This document shows, piece after piece, positions 55,473 through 64,000 of a stretch of DNA of 64,000 nucleotides; position 1 is the first letter of the stretch, and each line of letters opens with the position of its first letter. Position numbers and translations under genes: made by a program. Origin of the DNA: Bacteroidales bacterium (GTDB lineage: Bacteria > Bacteroidota > Bacteroidia > Bacteroidales > BM520); the NCBI GenBank assembly GCA_031276035.1, contig JAISNV010000028.1:119222-183221 (forward strand). The letters run 5' to 3'. Under the pieces are notes generated by a model. It saw nothing but the letters and a program-made list of their open reading frames with translations, was not told where the DNA came from and made no database searches.

Positions 55473-55982
55473 CTAATTTTTCAATTTATTTAATGCTTCC
55501 CAACGCGGGTCTATTTTTTCTTCATTATTAGAAGTTAAATAAGCCAATTGAGTTGCATTACAAGTGCTTTCGCCGTTTTCATTACTAGGATGAATTTTTT
55601 TCATCGGAAGACTTAAAACAATAATATCAAAAATATGATTAGACAAATTTATTTCAATATCATCTTTTGAGATATGAATTATATTATCATTATCGGAATC
55701 ATTATTATTTTCACCTTCTTTTATGAAAAGTGTTTCGTTTGAATCTATCGGAATTGTTAAAGAATCTAAGCATCTGTCGCATTCAACTTCAACCGAGCCT
55801 TTAATATTCATAATTAGAGTCAAAATCCCTACATCCTTAATTAAATCAATTTTAATTTTTAAGTTACAATTGATAAAATCATAATAATCAAACTTTTCAA
55901 AGAACTCTTTATCTATTTCGAAATCAAAACTATGACTTCCAATATCAAGATCGTTAAATCGTATAATAATTTCTTCACTCAT
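55473..55982 (-). CDS. YceD/DUF177 family protein linked to rRNA/L32
   Basis: This 169-residue protein shows the DUF177 core VEVECDRCLDSLTIPID with the CxxC, an acidic middle (about residues 95-110, GENNNDSDND) and a C-terminal segment STCNATQLAYL, DPRWEALNKLKN. YceD/DUF177 proteins are almost always next to rpmF and take part in 23S rRNA processing or stability. It leads the unit with rpmF (30 bases downstream) and ridA and has its own -7 element. Confidence 0.93.
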   Translation of the reverse strand: MSEEIIIRFNDLDIGSHSFDFEIDKEFFEKFDYYDFINCNLKIKIDLIKDVGILTLIMNIKGSVEVECDRCLDSLTIPIDSNETLFIKEGENNNDSDNDNIIHISKDDIEINLSNHIFDIIVLSLPMKKIHPSNENGESTCNATQLAYLTSNNEEKIDPRWEALNKLKN

Positions 55983-56011
55983 ATCGGTAAGTCATAATTA
56001 GAATCGGGTTG

Positions 56012-56019
56012 CAAAGATA
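56012..56019 (-). promoter_or_regulatory. -7 element (TATCTTTG) for yceD-rpmF-ridA
   Basis: On the minus strand TATCTTTG lies 29 bases upstream of the ATG at 55982. Confidence 0.6.
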
Positions 56020-56047
56020 ATATTATTTTTTAATTTATCAAGACAGA

Positions 56048-57274
56048 TTAGTTAAAAAATTCAATCGACTTTTTAATAATTGTAATAGCCTCTCTAAGTT
56101 GCTCTTCAGTAATAACCAAAGGGGGAGCGAAACGGATAATATGTTGGTGAGTCGGTTTCGCCAAAACGCCGTTTTCAGCCATTTTCACACAAACATCCCA
56201 TGCTTCTTTTCCGTTTTTCGGTTTAATGATAATTGCATTCAACAAACCTTTACCACGAACAAGTTCAATCATATCAGATTTGAAATTTCTCATTTCATCT
56301 CTAAATATTTTTCCAAGATATTCGGCGCGTTCAGCAAGTTTTTCATCTTTAACAACTTCCAAAGCAGCGGTAGCAACTTTACATGCAACCGGATTTCCTC
56401 CGAAAGTAGAACCATGTTCACCGGGTTTAATACAAAGCATAATATCATCATCTGCTAAAACAGCAGATACCGGCATTGCTCCGCCTGAAAGCGCTTTACC
56501 TAAAATAAGAACATCAGGACGAACATTTTCATGGTCACAAGCTAAAAGTTTACCTGTTCTTGCAATACCTGTTTGAACTTCATCGGCAATAAAAAGAACA
56601 TTATGTTTTTTACAAAGGTCATAAGCTTTCTTTAAATAACCTTCATCGGGAACGTAAACACCGGCTTCTCCTTGAATAGGTTCAAGAATAAAAGCGGCTA
56701 TTTCTTTAGAATCTTTTTCCAATGCTTTTTCAAGAGCTGTTAAATCATTATAAGGTATTTTGATAAATCCGGGAGTAAACGGACCGTAATCGGAATAAGC
56801 ATCAGGATCTGTTGACATAGAAACAATAGTAATTGTTCTCCCGTGAAAATTTTCATTGCAGCAAATGATTTTAGCTTTATCCTGAGGAATACCTTTTTTC
56901 TTGTAACCCCATTTTCTTGCAAGTTTAAGAGCAGTCTCATCGGCTTCGGCACCTGTATTCATAGCTAAAACTTTATCGTAACCGAAATATTCGGTAATAA
57001 ATTTTTCAAACGGACCTAAGCAGTTGTTATAGAATGCTCTTGATGTCAATGTAAGTGTATCACATTGTTCTTTCATGGCATTAATAATCTTCGGATGGCA
57101 GTGCCCTTGATTTACTGCTGAATAAGCTGAAAGAAAGTCGAAATATTCTTTACCTTCAACATCCCATACTTTTGCACCTGAGCCTTTTGCAAGCACAACC
57201 GGCAACGGATGATAATTATGTGCACCATATTTATCTTCCATTTCAATTAAAACTTCTGATTTACTTTTTGTCAT
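56048..57274 (-). CDS. rocD: Ornithine--oxo-acid aminotransferase
   Basis: This 408-residue class III PLP aminotransferase converts ornithine and 2-oxoglutarate to glutamate semialdehyde and glutamate. It has the N-terminal [97 protein letters not shown] and the Schiff-base Lys260 in [10 protein letters not shown]. These blocks fit ornithine aminotransferase better than acetylornithine aminotransferase. It is a single-gene unit separated from ackA by a hairpin. No arginine-pathway neighbour is present. Confidence 0.93.
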   Translation of the reverse strand: MTKSKSEVLIEMEDKYGAHNYHPLPVVLAKGSGAKVWDVEGKEYFDFLSAYSAVNQGHCHPKIINAMKEQCDTLTLTSRAFYNNCLGPFEKFITEYFGYDKVLAMNTGAEADETALKLARKWGYKKKGIPQDKAKIICCNENFHGRTITIVSMSTDPDAYSDYGPFTPGFIKIPYNDLTALEKALEKDSKEIAAFILEPIQGEAGVYVPDEGYLKKAYDLCKKHNVLFIADEVQTGIARTGKLLACDHENVRPDVLILGKALSGGAMPVSAVLADDDIMLCIKPGEHGSTFGGNPVACKVATAALEVVKDEKLAERAEYLGKIFRDEMRNFKSDMIELVRGKGLLNAIIIKPKNGKEAWDVCVKMAENGVLAKPTHQHIIRFAPPLVITEEQLREAITIIKKSIEFFN

Positions 57275-57333
57275 GATTTAAAATATTTTTATAAATGTTT
57301 ATAATGAATTTATTAAAAAGATAAAATCACAAA

Positions 57334-57366
57334 CGGAATACAGCATGGTTAAATGCTTATATTCCG
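57334..57366 (-). terminator. Hairpin terminator after ackA
   Basis: CGGAATA (57334-57340) pairs with TATTCCG (57360-57366), and AGCAT pairs with ATGCT inside it, giving a near-continuous 12-bp stem with a small loop. It lies 30 bases after the ackA stop on the minus strand. The downstream T content is moderate rather than a clean run. Confidence 0.65.
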
Positions 57367-57395
57367 CTTATAATGTTTAAATATTTATTGTTTAA

Positions 57396-58595
57396 TTAAA
57401 TTTTTTCGAATGTATCTCGAGCTATAACCAACTCTTCGTTTGTTTCTATAACTATAACTTTAACTTTAGAATTGTCTTTAGATAATATTTGAGTTTTGCC
57501 CCTACTTCTAAGATTAAGCTCAAAGTCGAAATTGATTCCGAGGAATTCCATATCTTTCATGATTCTGCCTCTGGTAACCATATCGTTTTCACCGATTCCA
57601 CCTGCAAATACGATAAGATCAACTCCACCCATTGCCGCTGCATAGGCACCGATATATTTTTTCACTCTATAAGCAAACATTTCGAGAGCAAGCAGACATC
57701 TTTGATTTCCGTTTTCGGCAGCAATTTCAACATCCCTCATATCCGAAGATAATCCCGAAATACCTAAAACACCGCATTTCTTATTAACAAAAGTATTGAT
57801 GTCTTTAAGACTAAATCCTTCAAAATCCGCAATTGCAAGAACAGCACCTATGTCAAGATCGCCGCAACGAGTTCCCATCATCACACCTTCAACAGGTGTC
57901 AAACCCATTGATGTATCCATAGATTTACCGTTTTTTATAGCGGCAACCGAACTACCGTTACCAAGATGACAGGTAATAATCTTACTGTTATTATAATCAA
58001 CATCTGTTAGTTCCGCGCCGTAAGCAGATATATATTTATGACTCGTTCCATGAAAACCGTATCTGCGAATTCCGTGTTTTTCATACATTTCATAAGGCAC
58101 AGCATACAGGTATGAGTAATCCGGCATTGTTTGATGGAAAGCCGTATCAAAAACTCCTACTTGCAAAACATCAGGTAAAACGGCCTGCATTGCTTTTATA
58201 CCTTCCAAATTCGGCGGATTATGTAACGGTGCCAATGGAATACAATCTTCCAAAGCTTTAATAACCTCATCATTAATTACAACGCTCCCGTTAAATTTTT
58301 CTCCGGCATGCACAACCCTATGTCCTACGGCTCCTATCTCATCAATAGATTTTAGAGAACCTATTTTAGAATCCACCAACAATTCGAAAATTGAGTCGAG
58401 ACCAACTTTATGGCTTGGAATTGCTTTACGAACTATTTCTTTATCAACACCGATCTTTTCGTGTTTGATAAAAGAGTCGTCAAAACCGATTTTTTCTACA
58501 ATACCTTTTGCAAGTACTTCTTCGCTCGGCATATCAAAAAGTTGATATTTGATTGACGAACTGCCACAATTTAAAACTAAAATTTTTATTTTCAT
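57396..58595 (-). CDS. ackA: Acetate kinase
   Basis: AckA makes ATP from acetyl phosphate, the last step of acetate fermentation. The 399-residue protein has the N-terminal LNCGSSSIKYQLFD, HRVVHAGEKF, AFHQTMPDYSYLYAVP, RRYGFHGTSHKY, CHLGNGSSVAAIKNGKS and FAGGIGEND motifs. It lies 21 bases after pta on the same strand, forming the classic pta-ackA substrate-level phosphorylation unit. Confidence 0.98.
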   Translation of the reverse strand: MKIKILVLNCGSSSIKYQLFDMPSEEVLAKGIVEKIGFDDSFIKHEKIGVDKEIVRKAIPSHKVGLDSIFELLVDSKIGSLKSIDEIGAVGHRVVHAGEKFNGSVVINDEVIKALEDCIPLAPLHNPPNLEGIKAMQAVLPDVLQVGVFDTAFHQTMPDYSYLYAVPYEMYEKHGIRRYGFHGTSHKYISAYGAELTDVDYNNSKIITCHLGNGSSVAAIKNGKSMDTSMGLTPVEGVMMGTRCGDLDIGAVLAIADFEGFSLKDINTFVNKKCGVLGISGLSSDMRDVEIAAENGNQRCLLALEMFAYRVKKYIGAYAAAMGGVDLIVFAGGIGENDMVTRGRIMKDMEFLGINFDFELNLRSRGKTQILSKDNSKVKVIVIETNEELVIARDTFEKI

Positions 58596-58616
58596 ATTTG
58601 TGTTATTAATTAAAAT

Positions 58617-59612
58617 TTATTTAGATTGATTTGCCGTAATAGCCACGAGATTAACGATATCGCTTACAGAGCAACCTCTAGATAGGTCGTTGATAGGAGC
58701 TGCCATTCCCTGTAAAATAGGACCTATTGCTTCTGCTCCCGCAAGTCTCTGAACAAGTTTATAAGCTATATTCCCAACTTCAAGAGTCGGAAATATCAAA
58801 ACATTAGCATTACCGGCGACATTACTTCCGGGAGCTTTGCTTTTTCCTACAGATTCAACAATTGCCGCATCTGCCTGAAGTTCACCGTCAATTATCAAAT
58901 CAGGGTTCATTTCTTTTGCAATTCTTGTAGCTTCCACAACTTTATCAACCATTTCGTGTTTTGCACTTCCTTTTGTTGAGAAACTTAACATTGCAACCCT
59001 CGGCTCAATTCCTACAATATCTTTTGCTGTTTTTGCGGTACAAACTGCTATTTGAGCCAGTTCTGCGGCTGTTGGGTTCGGATGAACGGCGCAATCCGCG
59101 AACACTAAAAGATTTGACGGAACATACGGATTATCTTGTAATATCATTATAAATGCACCCGAAACTACCGAAACGCCGGGTAAAGTTTTTACTATTTGAA
59201 ATGCGGGACGTAAAACATTGCCCGTAGCATTTAAAGCACCTGCAACCTCACCGTCAGCATCACCATTCTTAATCATAAGCACACCTAAATACAATGGATC
59301 TTCCACTAACTTTGCAGCTTCATCCATAGTTAAACCCTTGCTTTTTCTTATCTCATAAAGCAGATTGGTATATATTTCTTTTTTATCATGATTCTTCGGA
59401 TCAACAATAGTAGCTTTCGAAATATTCTTCAAGGAAAATTTATCTGCCAATCCAATAATTTCATCCCTATTTCCTATTAGAATCGGCCGTGCCAAATTTT
59501 GCTCTATTATTTCGTCTGCGGCTTTAATCGTACGTTCCTCATTACCTTCCGGAAGAACAATACGTTTCGAAAGTTTTGATGCACTTTCTTTTATCTGATT
59601 TAATAAATCCAT
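58617..59612 (-). CDS. pta: Phosphate acetyltransferase
   Basis: Pta converts acetyl-CoA and phosphate to acetyl phosphate. The protein (331 residues from the ATG at 59612) is the short type without the extra N-terminal domains: RIVLPEGNEERTIKAADEI at the start, DAVV-type blocks such as GVLMIKNGDADGEVAGALNATG, SFSTKGSAKHEMVDKV, and PGSNVAGNANVLIFPTLEVGNI. The frame is open to 59678, but the family start and the TAAATTTG promoter element at 59637-59644 point to 59612. It is followed by ackA. Confidence 0.97.
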   Translation of the reverse strand: MDLLNQIKESASKLSKRIVLPEGNEERTIKAADEIIEQNLARPILIGNRDEIIGLADKFSLKNISKATIVDPKNHDKKEIYTNLLYEIRKSKGLTMDEAAKLVEDPLYLGVLMIKNGDADGEVAGALNATGNVLRPAFQIVKTLPGVSVVSGAFIMILQDNPYVPSNLLVFADCAVHPNPTAAELAQIAVCTAKTAKDIVGIEPRVAMLSFSTKGSAKHEMVDKVVEATRIAKEMNPDLIIDGELQADAAIVESVGKSKAPGSNVAGNANVLIFPTLEVGNIAYKLVQRLAGAEAIGPILQGMAAPINDLSRGCSVSDIVNLVAITANQSK

Positions 59613-59636
59613 ATAAATGATAATAAATTTCGATTG

Positions 59637-59644
59637 CAAATTTA
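59637..59644 (-). promoter_or_regulatory. -7 element (TAAATTTG) for pta-ackA
   Basis: On the minus strand TAAATTTG lies 24 bases before the ATG at 59612 and inside the alternative longer frame, which supports the shorter start. Confidence 0.55.
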
Positions 59645-59711
59645 GGTAATTTTTTAATAATTTTGTTTCTTTGCACAATAAATTATAACTTTTTTAATAT
59701 TAGTATAAATA

Positions 59712-60419
59712 GTGTTGCAACATACTGACATCGAATACAATACATTGACTCCCGTTCAAAATGATTTCTTTTTTATAGAAAATCATGAAATATTTCCGAG
59801 CATATTATTATTTGTTGCGCTAATACTTTTCAGCATAATAATTTTCTTTTTCAGGAGAAAAACATTTAACGCGTTGAAAGCAATGGGAAATTCTTCGGGA
59901 ATGAATATTTTATTACGCGACGGACCCTTTTTAAACGAAACAATTGCTCTGTTTATGTTTCTTTTATATGCGTGTTCATGCTCATTATTTTATTATGAAT
60001 TTCTCAATTATAAAAACATAACGGTCCTGGGCTTAAGCGGCAATTCGCTATTTGCTTGCGTTGCATTGGTTGTAATTCTTTTACCTTTTCTGAAATTAAT
60101 TATTTGTATATATCTGGCTGCAATCATGAAAATTAAGAGATCTATGCACCAAATGCTTGTAATATCAACATTATTTAATTTTTCGGCAGGAGTAATTTTA
60201 ATTCCGATTCTGTTTGTTGTTATGTATTCGGGCTTTAAGTTCTTTTTTAATATTGGCCTTTGTATTATACTGATTAACTACACTTTATGTTTTTTTAGAA
60301 TTTTAATTGTCGGTTTCTCTGATAAAAAACTTTCAAATATTTATTTTATTATCTATCTTTGCACGTTGAAAATTCTTCCTGTTGCAAGTATCGCTATTTT
60401 CGCAGCAAGAGGTTATTAA
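59712..60419 (+). CDS. DUF4271-type integral membrane protein
   Basis: This 235-residue protein has about six or seven TM helices and no signal peptide. The first TM is near residue 30 (FPSILLFVALILFSIIIFFF), and the conserved segments LLRDGPFLNETIALFMF and LCTLKILPVASIAIF near the end fit the DUF4271 family, which is common in Bacteroidota upstream of hemD. No biochemical role is known. The start is a GTG at 59712 with no alternative ATG before the first TM. It lies 31 bases before hemD on the same strand, so both are probably co-transcribed. Confidence 0.8.
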   Translation: MLQHTDIEYNTLTPVQNDFFFIENHEIFPSILLFVALILFSIIIFFFRRKTFNALKAMGNSSGMNILLRDGPFLNETIALFMFLLYACSCSLFYYEFLNYKNITVLGLSGNSLFACVALVVILLPFLKLIICIYLAAIMKIKRSMHQMLVISTLFNFSAGVILIPILFVVMYSGFKFFFNIGLCIILINYTLCFFRILIVGFSDKKLSNIYFIIYLCTLKILPVASIAIFAARGY

Positions 60420-60450
60420 ACAGTTGATTAGACAATAAATAACACTAATA

Positions 60451-61194
60451 ATGAAAGTGAAAAATATTTTATTTTCTCAGCCAAGACCGGCAGAGATTGA
60501 AAAATCTCCCTATTATAATCTCATAAAAAAATTTAATGTTAACTGTGACTTTGAGCAATTCATAAAAATTGAAGGAATATCCGCAAGGGAATTCCGACTT
60601 GAAAAAATTTATTTTCAGGAATACGGAGCGGTTATTCTTACAAGTAGAAATGCAATAGACCATCTTTTTAGAATGGCAAAGGAGTTAAGATATGAAATGC
60701 CTGATTCTATGCGCTATTTCTGCAATTCAGAATCAACAGCATTCTATTTGCAAAGGTACATTCAATACAGAAAAAGAAAAGTATTTCACGGTAAACAAAC
60801 TATTGACGATTTAATGGAGCTTATTTTAAAACATAAAGATGAGAAATTTTTGATCCCTTGTTCTGATGTACATAAAAATGAGCTTTCAGATAAACTTGAT
60901 CAATATAAAATCAGCTACAGAAAGGCAGTTGTTTACAAAACCGTTTCCAAGGATATTACTCATCTAAACTTATCACAATATGAAATGATTGTGCTTTTTA
61001 CTCCATCGGGAGTAAAATCTTTATTTGAGAACTTTCCTGATTTCAAACAAGGTGATACATTATTCGGGGCATTCGGAGCAAGTACAATTACCGCTCTCAA
61101 AGAAGCAAATATTCGTATTGATGTGCAAGCTCCGACACCAAAAACACCTTCAATGACAATGGCTATTGAGGAATATCTTCAAACACTGAAATAA
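60451..61194 (+). CDS. hemD: Uroporphyrinogen-III synthase
   Basis: HemD cyclises hydroxymethylbilane to uroporphyrinogen III in haem/corrin synthesis. This fold is poorly conserved. The support is the 247-residue length, the N-terminal ILFSQPRPAEIEKSPYYNL, YGAVILTSRNAIDHLF, FLIPCSDVHKNELSDKL, YKTVSKDITHL, IVLFTPSGVKSLFENFP and GAFGASTITALKEANI, which match the Bacteroidota HemD pattern (typical SxxAV, TPSGV and TAxALxxAG regions). It is followed by rnpA. Confidence 0.9.
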   Translation: MKVKNILFSQPRPAEIEKSPYYNLIKKFNVNCDFEQFIKIEGISAREFRLEKIYFQEYGAVILTSRNAIDHLFRMAKELRYEMPDSMRYFCNSESTAFYLQRYIQYRKRKVFHGKQTIDDLMELILKHKDEKFLIPCSDVHKNELSDKLDQYKISYRKAVVYKTVSKDITHLNLSQYEMIVLFTPSGVKSLFENFPDFKQGDTLFGAFGASTITALKEANIRIDVQAPTPKTPSMTMAIEEYLQTLK

Positions 61195-61214
61195 TTTCTA
61201 AAATAATACCCGCT

Positions 61215-61619
61215 ATGTTTACAAGACGCAAATTTCCGAAAAGCGAAAGATTGCGTAATGAAATTCTTATTGCCTCTCTATTTAAGCAGGGTAAAAGGTT
61301 TTATTATGGCGGATTTGTGTTTATAAAATTATTATGCGATAATACCTTTGATGACAATATTAATTCCGGTAAACATTCTAATATTCAGTTTTTTGTAGGT
61401 GTTAGAAAAAAGGATTTCAAACATGCAGTTAAAAGAAATAAGATTAGACGATTAATTAAGGAATCCTACAGAAATAATAAGAGTTTACTGGAAAATTATC
61501 CTATTCCCGACAAAAAAATATTACTTTTGGGAGTTCTTTACGTTGGAAAGACAATTCCTTCGTATCAAGAATGTGCAAACAACATGTCTTCCTTCATTAA
61601 AAATAATATATTGAAATAA
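61215..61619 (+). CDS. rnpA: Ribonuclease P protein component
   Basis: RnpA helps the catalytic RNA of RNase P to cut tRNA precursors. The 134-residue protein is basic and has the RNR core [18 protein letters not shown] near residues 75-92 after the [10 protein letters not shown] strand. It lies directly upstream of yidD, the usual rnpA-yidD order. Here rpmH is not adjacent. Confidence 0.95.
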   Translation: MFTRRKFPKSERLRNEILIASLFKQGKRFYYGGFVFIKLLCDNTFDDNINSGKHSNIQFFVGVRKKDFKHAVKRNKIRRLIKESYRNNKSLLENYPIPDKKILLLGVLYVGKTIPSYQECANNMSSFIKNNILK

Positions 61620-61651
61620 GATTTCGTTGTAATTTAATTGAGAAGTTCTTA

Positions 61652-61870
61652 ATGAAAATCATTTCTAAAATATTAATAGGTATAATCAGGTTTTACCAAA
61701 TGTCTATTTCGCCTTATTTACCATCGACATGCAGATATCAACCCACATGCTCGCAATATGGTATTGAAGCAATCAGGAAACACGGGCCGTTCAAAGGTTC
61801 GTGGTTAACATTTAAAAGAATTTTATCATGCAATCCTTGGGGCGGCAGCGGTTACGACCCTGTACCTTAA
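61652..61870 (+). CDS. yidD: Membrane protein insertion efficiency factor YidD
   Basis: YidD supports YidC-dependent membrane insertion. The 72-residue protein has an amphipathic N-terminus and the family core [20 protein letters not shown], then [13 protein letters not shown] and [16 protein letters not shown], with three conserved cysteines. It lies 32 bases after rnpA and 28 bases before the protease gene, in one transcript. Confidence 0.97.
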   Translation: MKIISKILIGIIRFYQMSISPYLPSTCRYQPTCSQYGIEAIRKHGPFKGSWLTFKRILSCNPWGGSGYDPVP

Positions 61871-61898
61871 CTCGATATCACTAAAAACAAAAAAATAA

Positions 61899-63542
61899 AT
61901 GAAAAAATTATTATCATTATTTACAGCACTAATAATAAGTATTTCTGCTTTCAGTCAAAGTAGCGAATTTGAAATTTCCAAAAATTTGGAAACTTTTTCT
62001 TCGGTTTATAAAACTTTGTTTGAAAATTATGTTGACGATATAAATACTGGGGAACTAATGCGAATAGGCATTGACGCCATGCTGGAATCATTGGATCCGT
62101 ACACAGAATTCAAATCGGAATCCGAAGTTGAAGATTTCAGATTCATGGCAACAGGTCAGTATGGCGGAATAGGCTCTTTAATTCAACAACAAGAAAATAA
62201 AGTAATTATCAGCGAGCCTTATAAAGATTCGCCTGCTGATAAAGCCGGACTTAAGGCCGGAGATATTATTATAAAGATAGACAGTAAGGATGTAAGCGGA
62301 AAGAGTTCATCGGATATTAGCGAACTGCTGAAAGGTGAACCCGGAACAAAATTAACCGTTACTGTAGAAAGATTCAATCAAAAGAAACCTGTTGAAATTT
62401 CTTTAACGCGGGAAAAAATTAATGTACCGAATATTCCTTATTACGAAATAAAAAATAACTCTATCGGTTATATTTATTTGAATTCATTTACGAATGATGC
62501 TTCCAAAGATTTTATTAATGCATATAATGAATTAAAGAAAGAAGCAAAGTTAACGGGATTAATTATTGATTTGCGTAATAATGGAGGCGGTTTACTTCCC
62601 GAAGCAGTAAAAATAATGAATATGTTTGTTCCTGCCGGTGAACTAATAGTAAACACAAAAGGCCGTGTTGCCTCAAAAAATTCAATTCACAAAACAACAA
62701 CAAACCCGATAGATACCGATATTCCTATTGTTGTTCTGGTTAACGGAACAAGTGCCTCTGCAAGTGAAATTTTAGCAGGAGCTATGCAAGATCTCGACAG
62801 GGGCGTAATTATTGGAGACCGTACTTTCGGAAAAGGATTGGTCCAAAATATTTTACCCACAGCTTTCAATTCGCAAATGAAAATTACTGTTGCCAAATAT
62901 TATATTCCAAGCGGCAGGTGCGTTCAAGCAATTGATTATTCGCACAAAGACGAATCGGGAAAATGGACTAAGTTACCGGATTCTTTAATGACTAAATTTC
63001 ATACCCGTAACGGCAGAGTCGTTTGGGACGGCGCAGGAATTCAGCCGGATATTCAAATTGATCATGAAATGCTATCCGAAGTTACGGCAAATCTAATCAT
63101 TAAGAATCACATCTTTAATTTCGCAACCCAATATTATTATAATCATCAAAATGATATTATTGACCCGAAAACTTTTCAAATAACAGATGATATTTGGTCA
63201 CAATTTATTAATTATCTCAGTGAAAAAGATTTTACATATACTTCAACTGCTGAAAAGCAATTTGAAAAACTTGAGACCGTGCTGAAAGAAGAGAATTATT
63301 ATGATGATTTGAAAAAGCAGATGGATGAGTTATCCCGAGGAATTAGTATTCAAAAAGATAGTGATTTAGCAAACAGCAGAGAACAGATTTCATATTATCT
63401 CGGATCCGAAATAGCGTCAAGATATCACTATTCACTAGGGAGATTGCTTTTTTCACAACATTCCGACGAAGATGTTGAAGCAGCATTGGAATTATTGAAT
63501 GACAAGGAAAAATATAACAAAACATTAGCTCCGCCTAAATAA
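61899..63542 (+). CDS. S41-family C-terminal processing protease
   Basis: This 547-residue periplasmic protease has a signal peptide (to about residue 20, SAFSQ), an N-terminal helical region, a PDZ domain (about 85-165, GQYGGIGSLIQ and SPADKAGLKAGDIIIKID) and the S41 catalytic domain. The dyad is Ser287 in NGTSASASEI and Lys312 in TFGKGLVQ. YIPSGRCVQAIDY and GAGIQPDIQ follow, then a C-terminal helical extension to 547. CTPs trim or degrade envelope proteins from the C-terminus. It is the last complete gene of the DUF4271-hemD-rnpA-yidD unit. Confidence 0.94.
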   Translation: MKKLLSLFTALIISISAFSQSSEFEISKNLETFSSVYKTLFENYVDDINTGELMRIGIDAMLESLDPYTEFKSESEVEDFRFMATGQYGGIGSLIQQQENKVIISEPYKDSPADKAGLKAGDIIIKIDSKDVSGKSSSDISELLKGEPGTKLTVTVERFNQKKPVEISLTREKINVPNIPYYEIKNNSIGYIYLNSFTNDASKDFINAYNELKKEAKLTGLIIDLRNNGGGLLPEAVKIMNMFVPAGELIVNTKGRVASKNSIHKTTTNPIDTDIPIVVLVNGTSASASEILAGAMQDLDRGVIIGDRTFGKGLVQNILPTAFNSQMKITVAKYYIPSGRCVQAIDYSHKDESGKWTKLPDSLMTKFHTRNGRVVWDGAGIQPDIQIDHEMLSEVTANLIIKNHIFNFATQYYYNHQNDIIDPKTFQITDDIWSQFINYLSEKDFTYTSTAEKQFEKLETVLKEENYYDDLKKQMDELSRGISIQKDSDLANSREQISYYLGSEIASRYHYSLGRLLFSQHSDEDVEAALELLNDKEKYNKTLAPPK

Positions 63543-63552
63543 TTTAAGCTTA

Positions 63553-64000
63553 ATGCAAAATAAAATATCTTTATATAATATATTGGAGTATATTTTACTA
63601 ATATTTCCAATTGCAATAGTTTTTTCAAATTTCTTGATGACTGTTGCCGATATTTTATTAGTTGCTATAGGCATTGTTTATGCCGTAAAATTTTTTAAAG
63701 AAAATAAAAACATCAATTTTAAAACTTTTATAAAAGGCCGTAAAGCCCAAATTGTTTTTTTAGGAATTTATGCTATATGTTTATTAGGGTTAATTAATAC
63801 TTCAAATTTATCCTTCGGTTTAAAAGACTTGAACATTAAATTACCTTTATTGTTTTTTCCATTAGTCTTCTTATTTCTTCCCGAAATAAAAAACTCTACA
63901 ATTAAAAAAATCATTACGATTCATTGTTTTGCGTTGATTATCGCATCGTTGGTGGTTTTATACAATACCATATTCTCAGAATTAGCAAACTTTCGGAATT
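63553..64000 (+). CDS. O-antigen-ligase-like polytopic membrane protein, N-terminal part
   Basis: This frame begins at the ATG at 63553, 10 bases after the protease stop, and runs off the right edge with 149 codons seen. Five hydrophobic segments are visible, the first near residues 11-35 (YILLIFPIAIVF, ADILLVAIGIVYAV). The segment GLINTSNLSFGLKDLNIKLPLLFFPLVF resembles Wzy/WaaL-type O-antigen ligase and polymerase proteins. The large periplasmic loop that would confirm this lies outside the window. Confidence 0.65.
   Translation, partial: MQNKISLYNILEYILLIFPIAIVFSNFLMTVADILLVAIGIVYAVKFFKENKNINFKTFIKGRKAQIVFLGIYAICLLGLINTSNLSFGLKDLNIKLPLLFFPLVFLFLPEIKNSTIKKIITIHCFALIIASLVVLYNTIFSELANFRN

Noticed and set aside
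56226..56576. 116-codon open frame on the plus strand inside rocD
   Set aside because: It is antisense to a clear aminotransferase and has no independent start signal or domain.
60353..60360. TATCTTTG inside the DUF4271 gene as an hemD promoter
   Set aside because: It lies within coding sequence and the genes are closely spaced, so co-transcription is simpler. An internal promoter remains possible but unsupported.

Overview
The window is AT-rich chromosomal DNA from a member of the Bacteroidota, most likely Bacteroidales-like. The evidence is core type IX secretion (T9SS) genes (porU, porV, porP/SprF-type, gldJ), exported proteins ending in T9SS sorting tails, start codons without Shine-Dalgarno sequences, and repeated Bacteroidota -7 promoter motifs (TAnnTTTG) just upstream of genes. 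I saw no rRNA, tRNA, CRISPR array, integrase or intact insertion sequence.

Layout. 1-4.1 kb holds T9SS cargo genes: the N-terminus of a gingipain-type (C25) protein, a leucine-rich-repeat protein, and a secreted protein whose sorting tail is cut by an in-frame stop. A decayed second copy of a similar tail lies upstream of the last one. 4.1-6.5 kb is an Omp85/TamL-like outer-membrane lipoprotein. 6.6-17.4 kb (minus) is porU, a second full-length PorU-like gene, porV, ispF and a RecD-like helicase, with two stop/start overlaps. Divergent from it, 17.5-20.0 kb (plus) carries a PorP/SprF protein and gldJ and ends in a strong terminator. 20.2-36.3 kb is mainly housekeeping: murF, an orphan ABC permease, a MATE exporter, a C69 peptidase, gcvT, a CaxA-type antiporter, murB, dusB, a CPBP protein, mrp, a NifU-type protein, a pyridoxamine kinase and trmB, followed by a HU/SPOR protein.

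37.5-49.8 kb (minus) looks like one exporter locus. It has a MacA/HlyD-type adaptor, one ATPase, four permeases arranged as a duplicated pair (A-B-A'-B'), a TolC-type protein, a sigma-54-type response regulator and a histidine kinase. Its spacers carry TTTATC-rich repeats. A truncated four-helix-bundle gene, flanked by 23-bp imperfect inverted repeats, lies between regulator and kinase. Two palindromes precede the locus and are candidate control sites.

50.0-59.6 kb (minus) holds a CPBP protein, dtd, rsgA, a TonB-dependent receptor, ridA-rpmF-yceD, an ornithine aminotransferase and ackA-pta. 59.7-64 kb (plus) holds a DUF4271-type membrane protein, hemD, rnpA, yidD, an S41 protease and the start of an O-antigen-ligase-like protein cut by the window edge.

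I found no clearly novel system. The points most worth a second look are the coupled PorU paralogues, the decayed sorting tails, the small inverted-repeat element inside the two-component pair, and the duplicated permease module with palindromes upstream.
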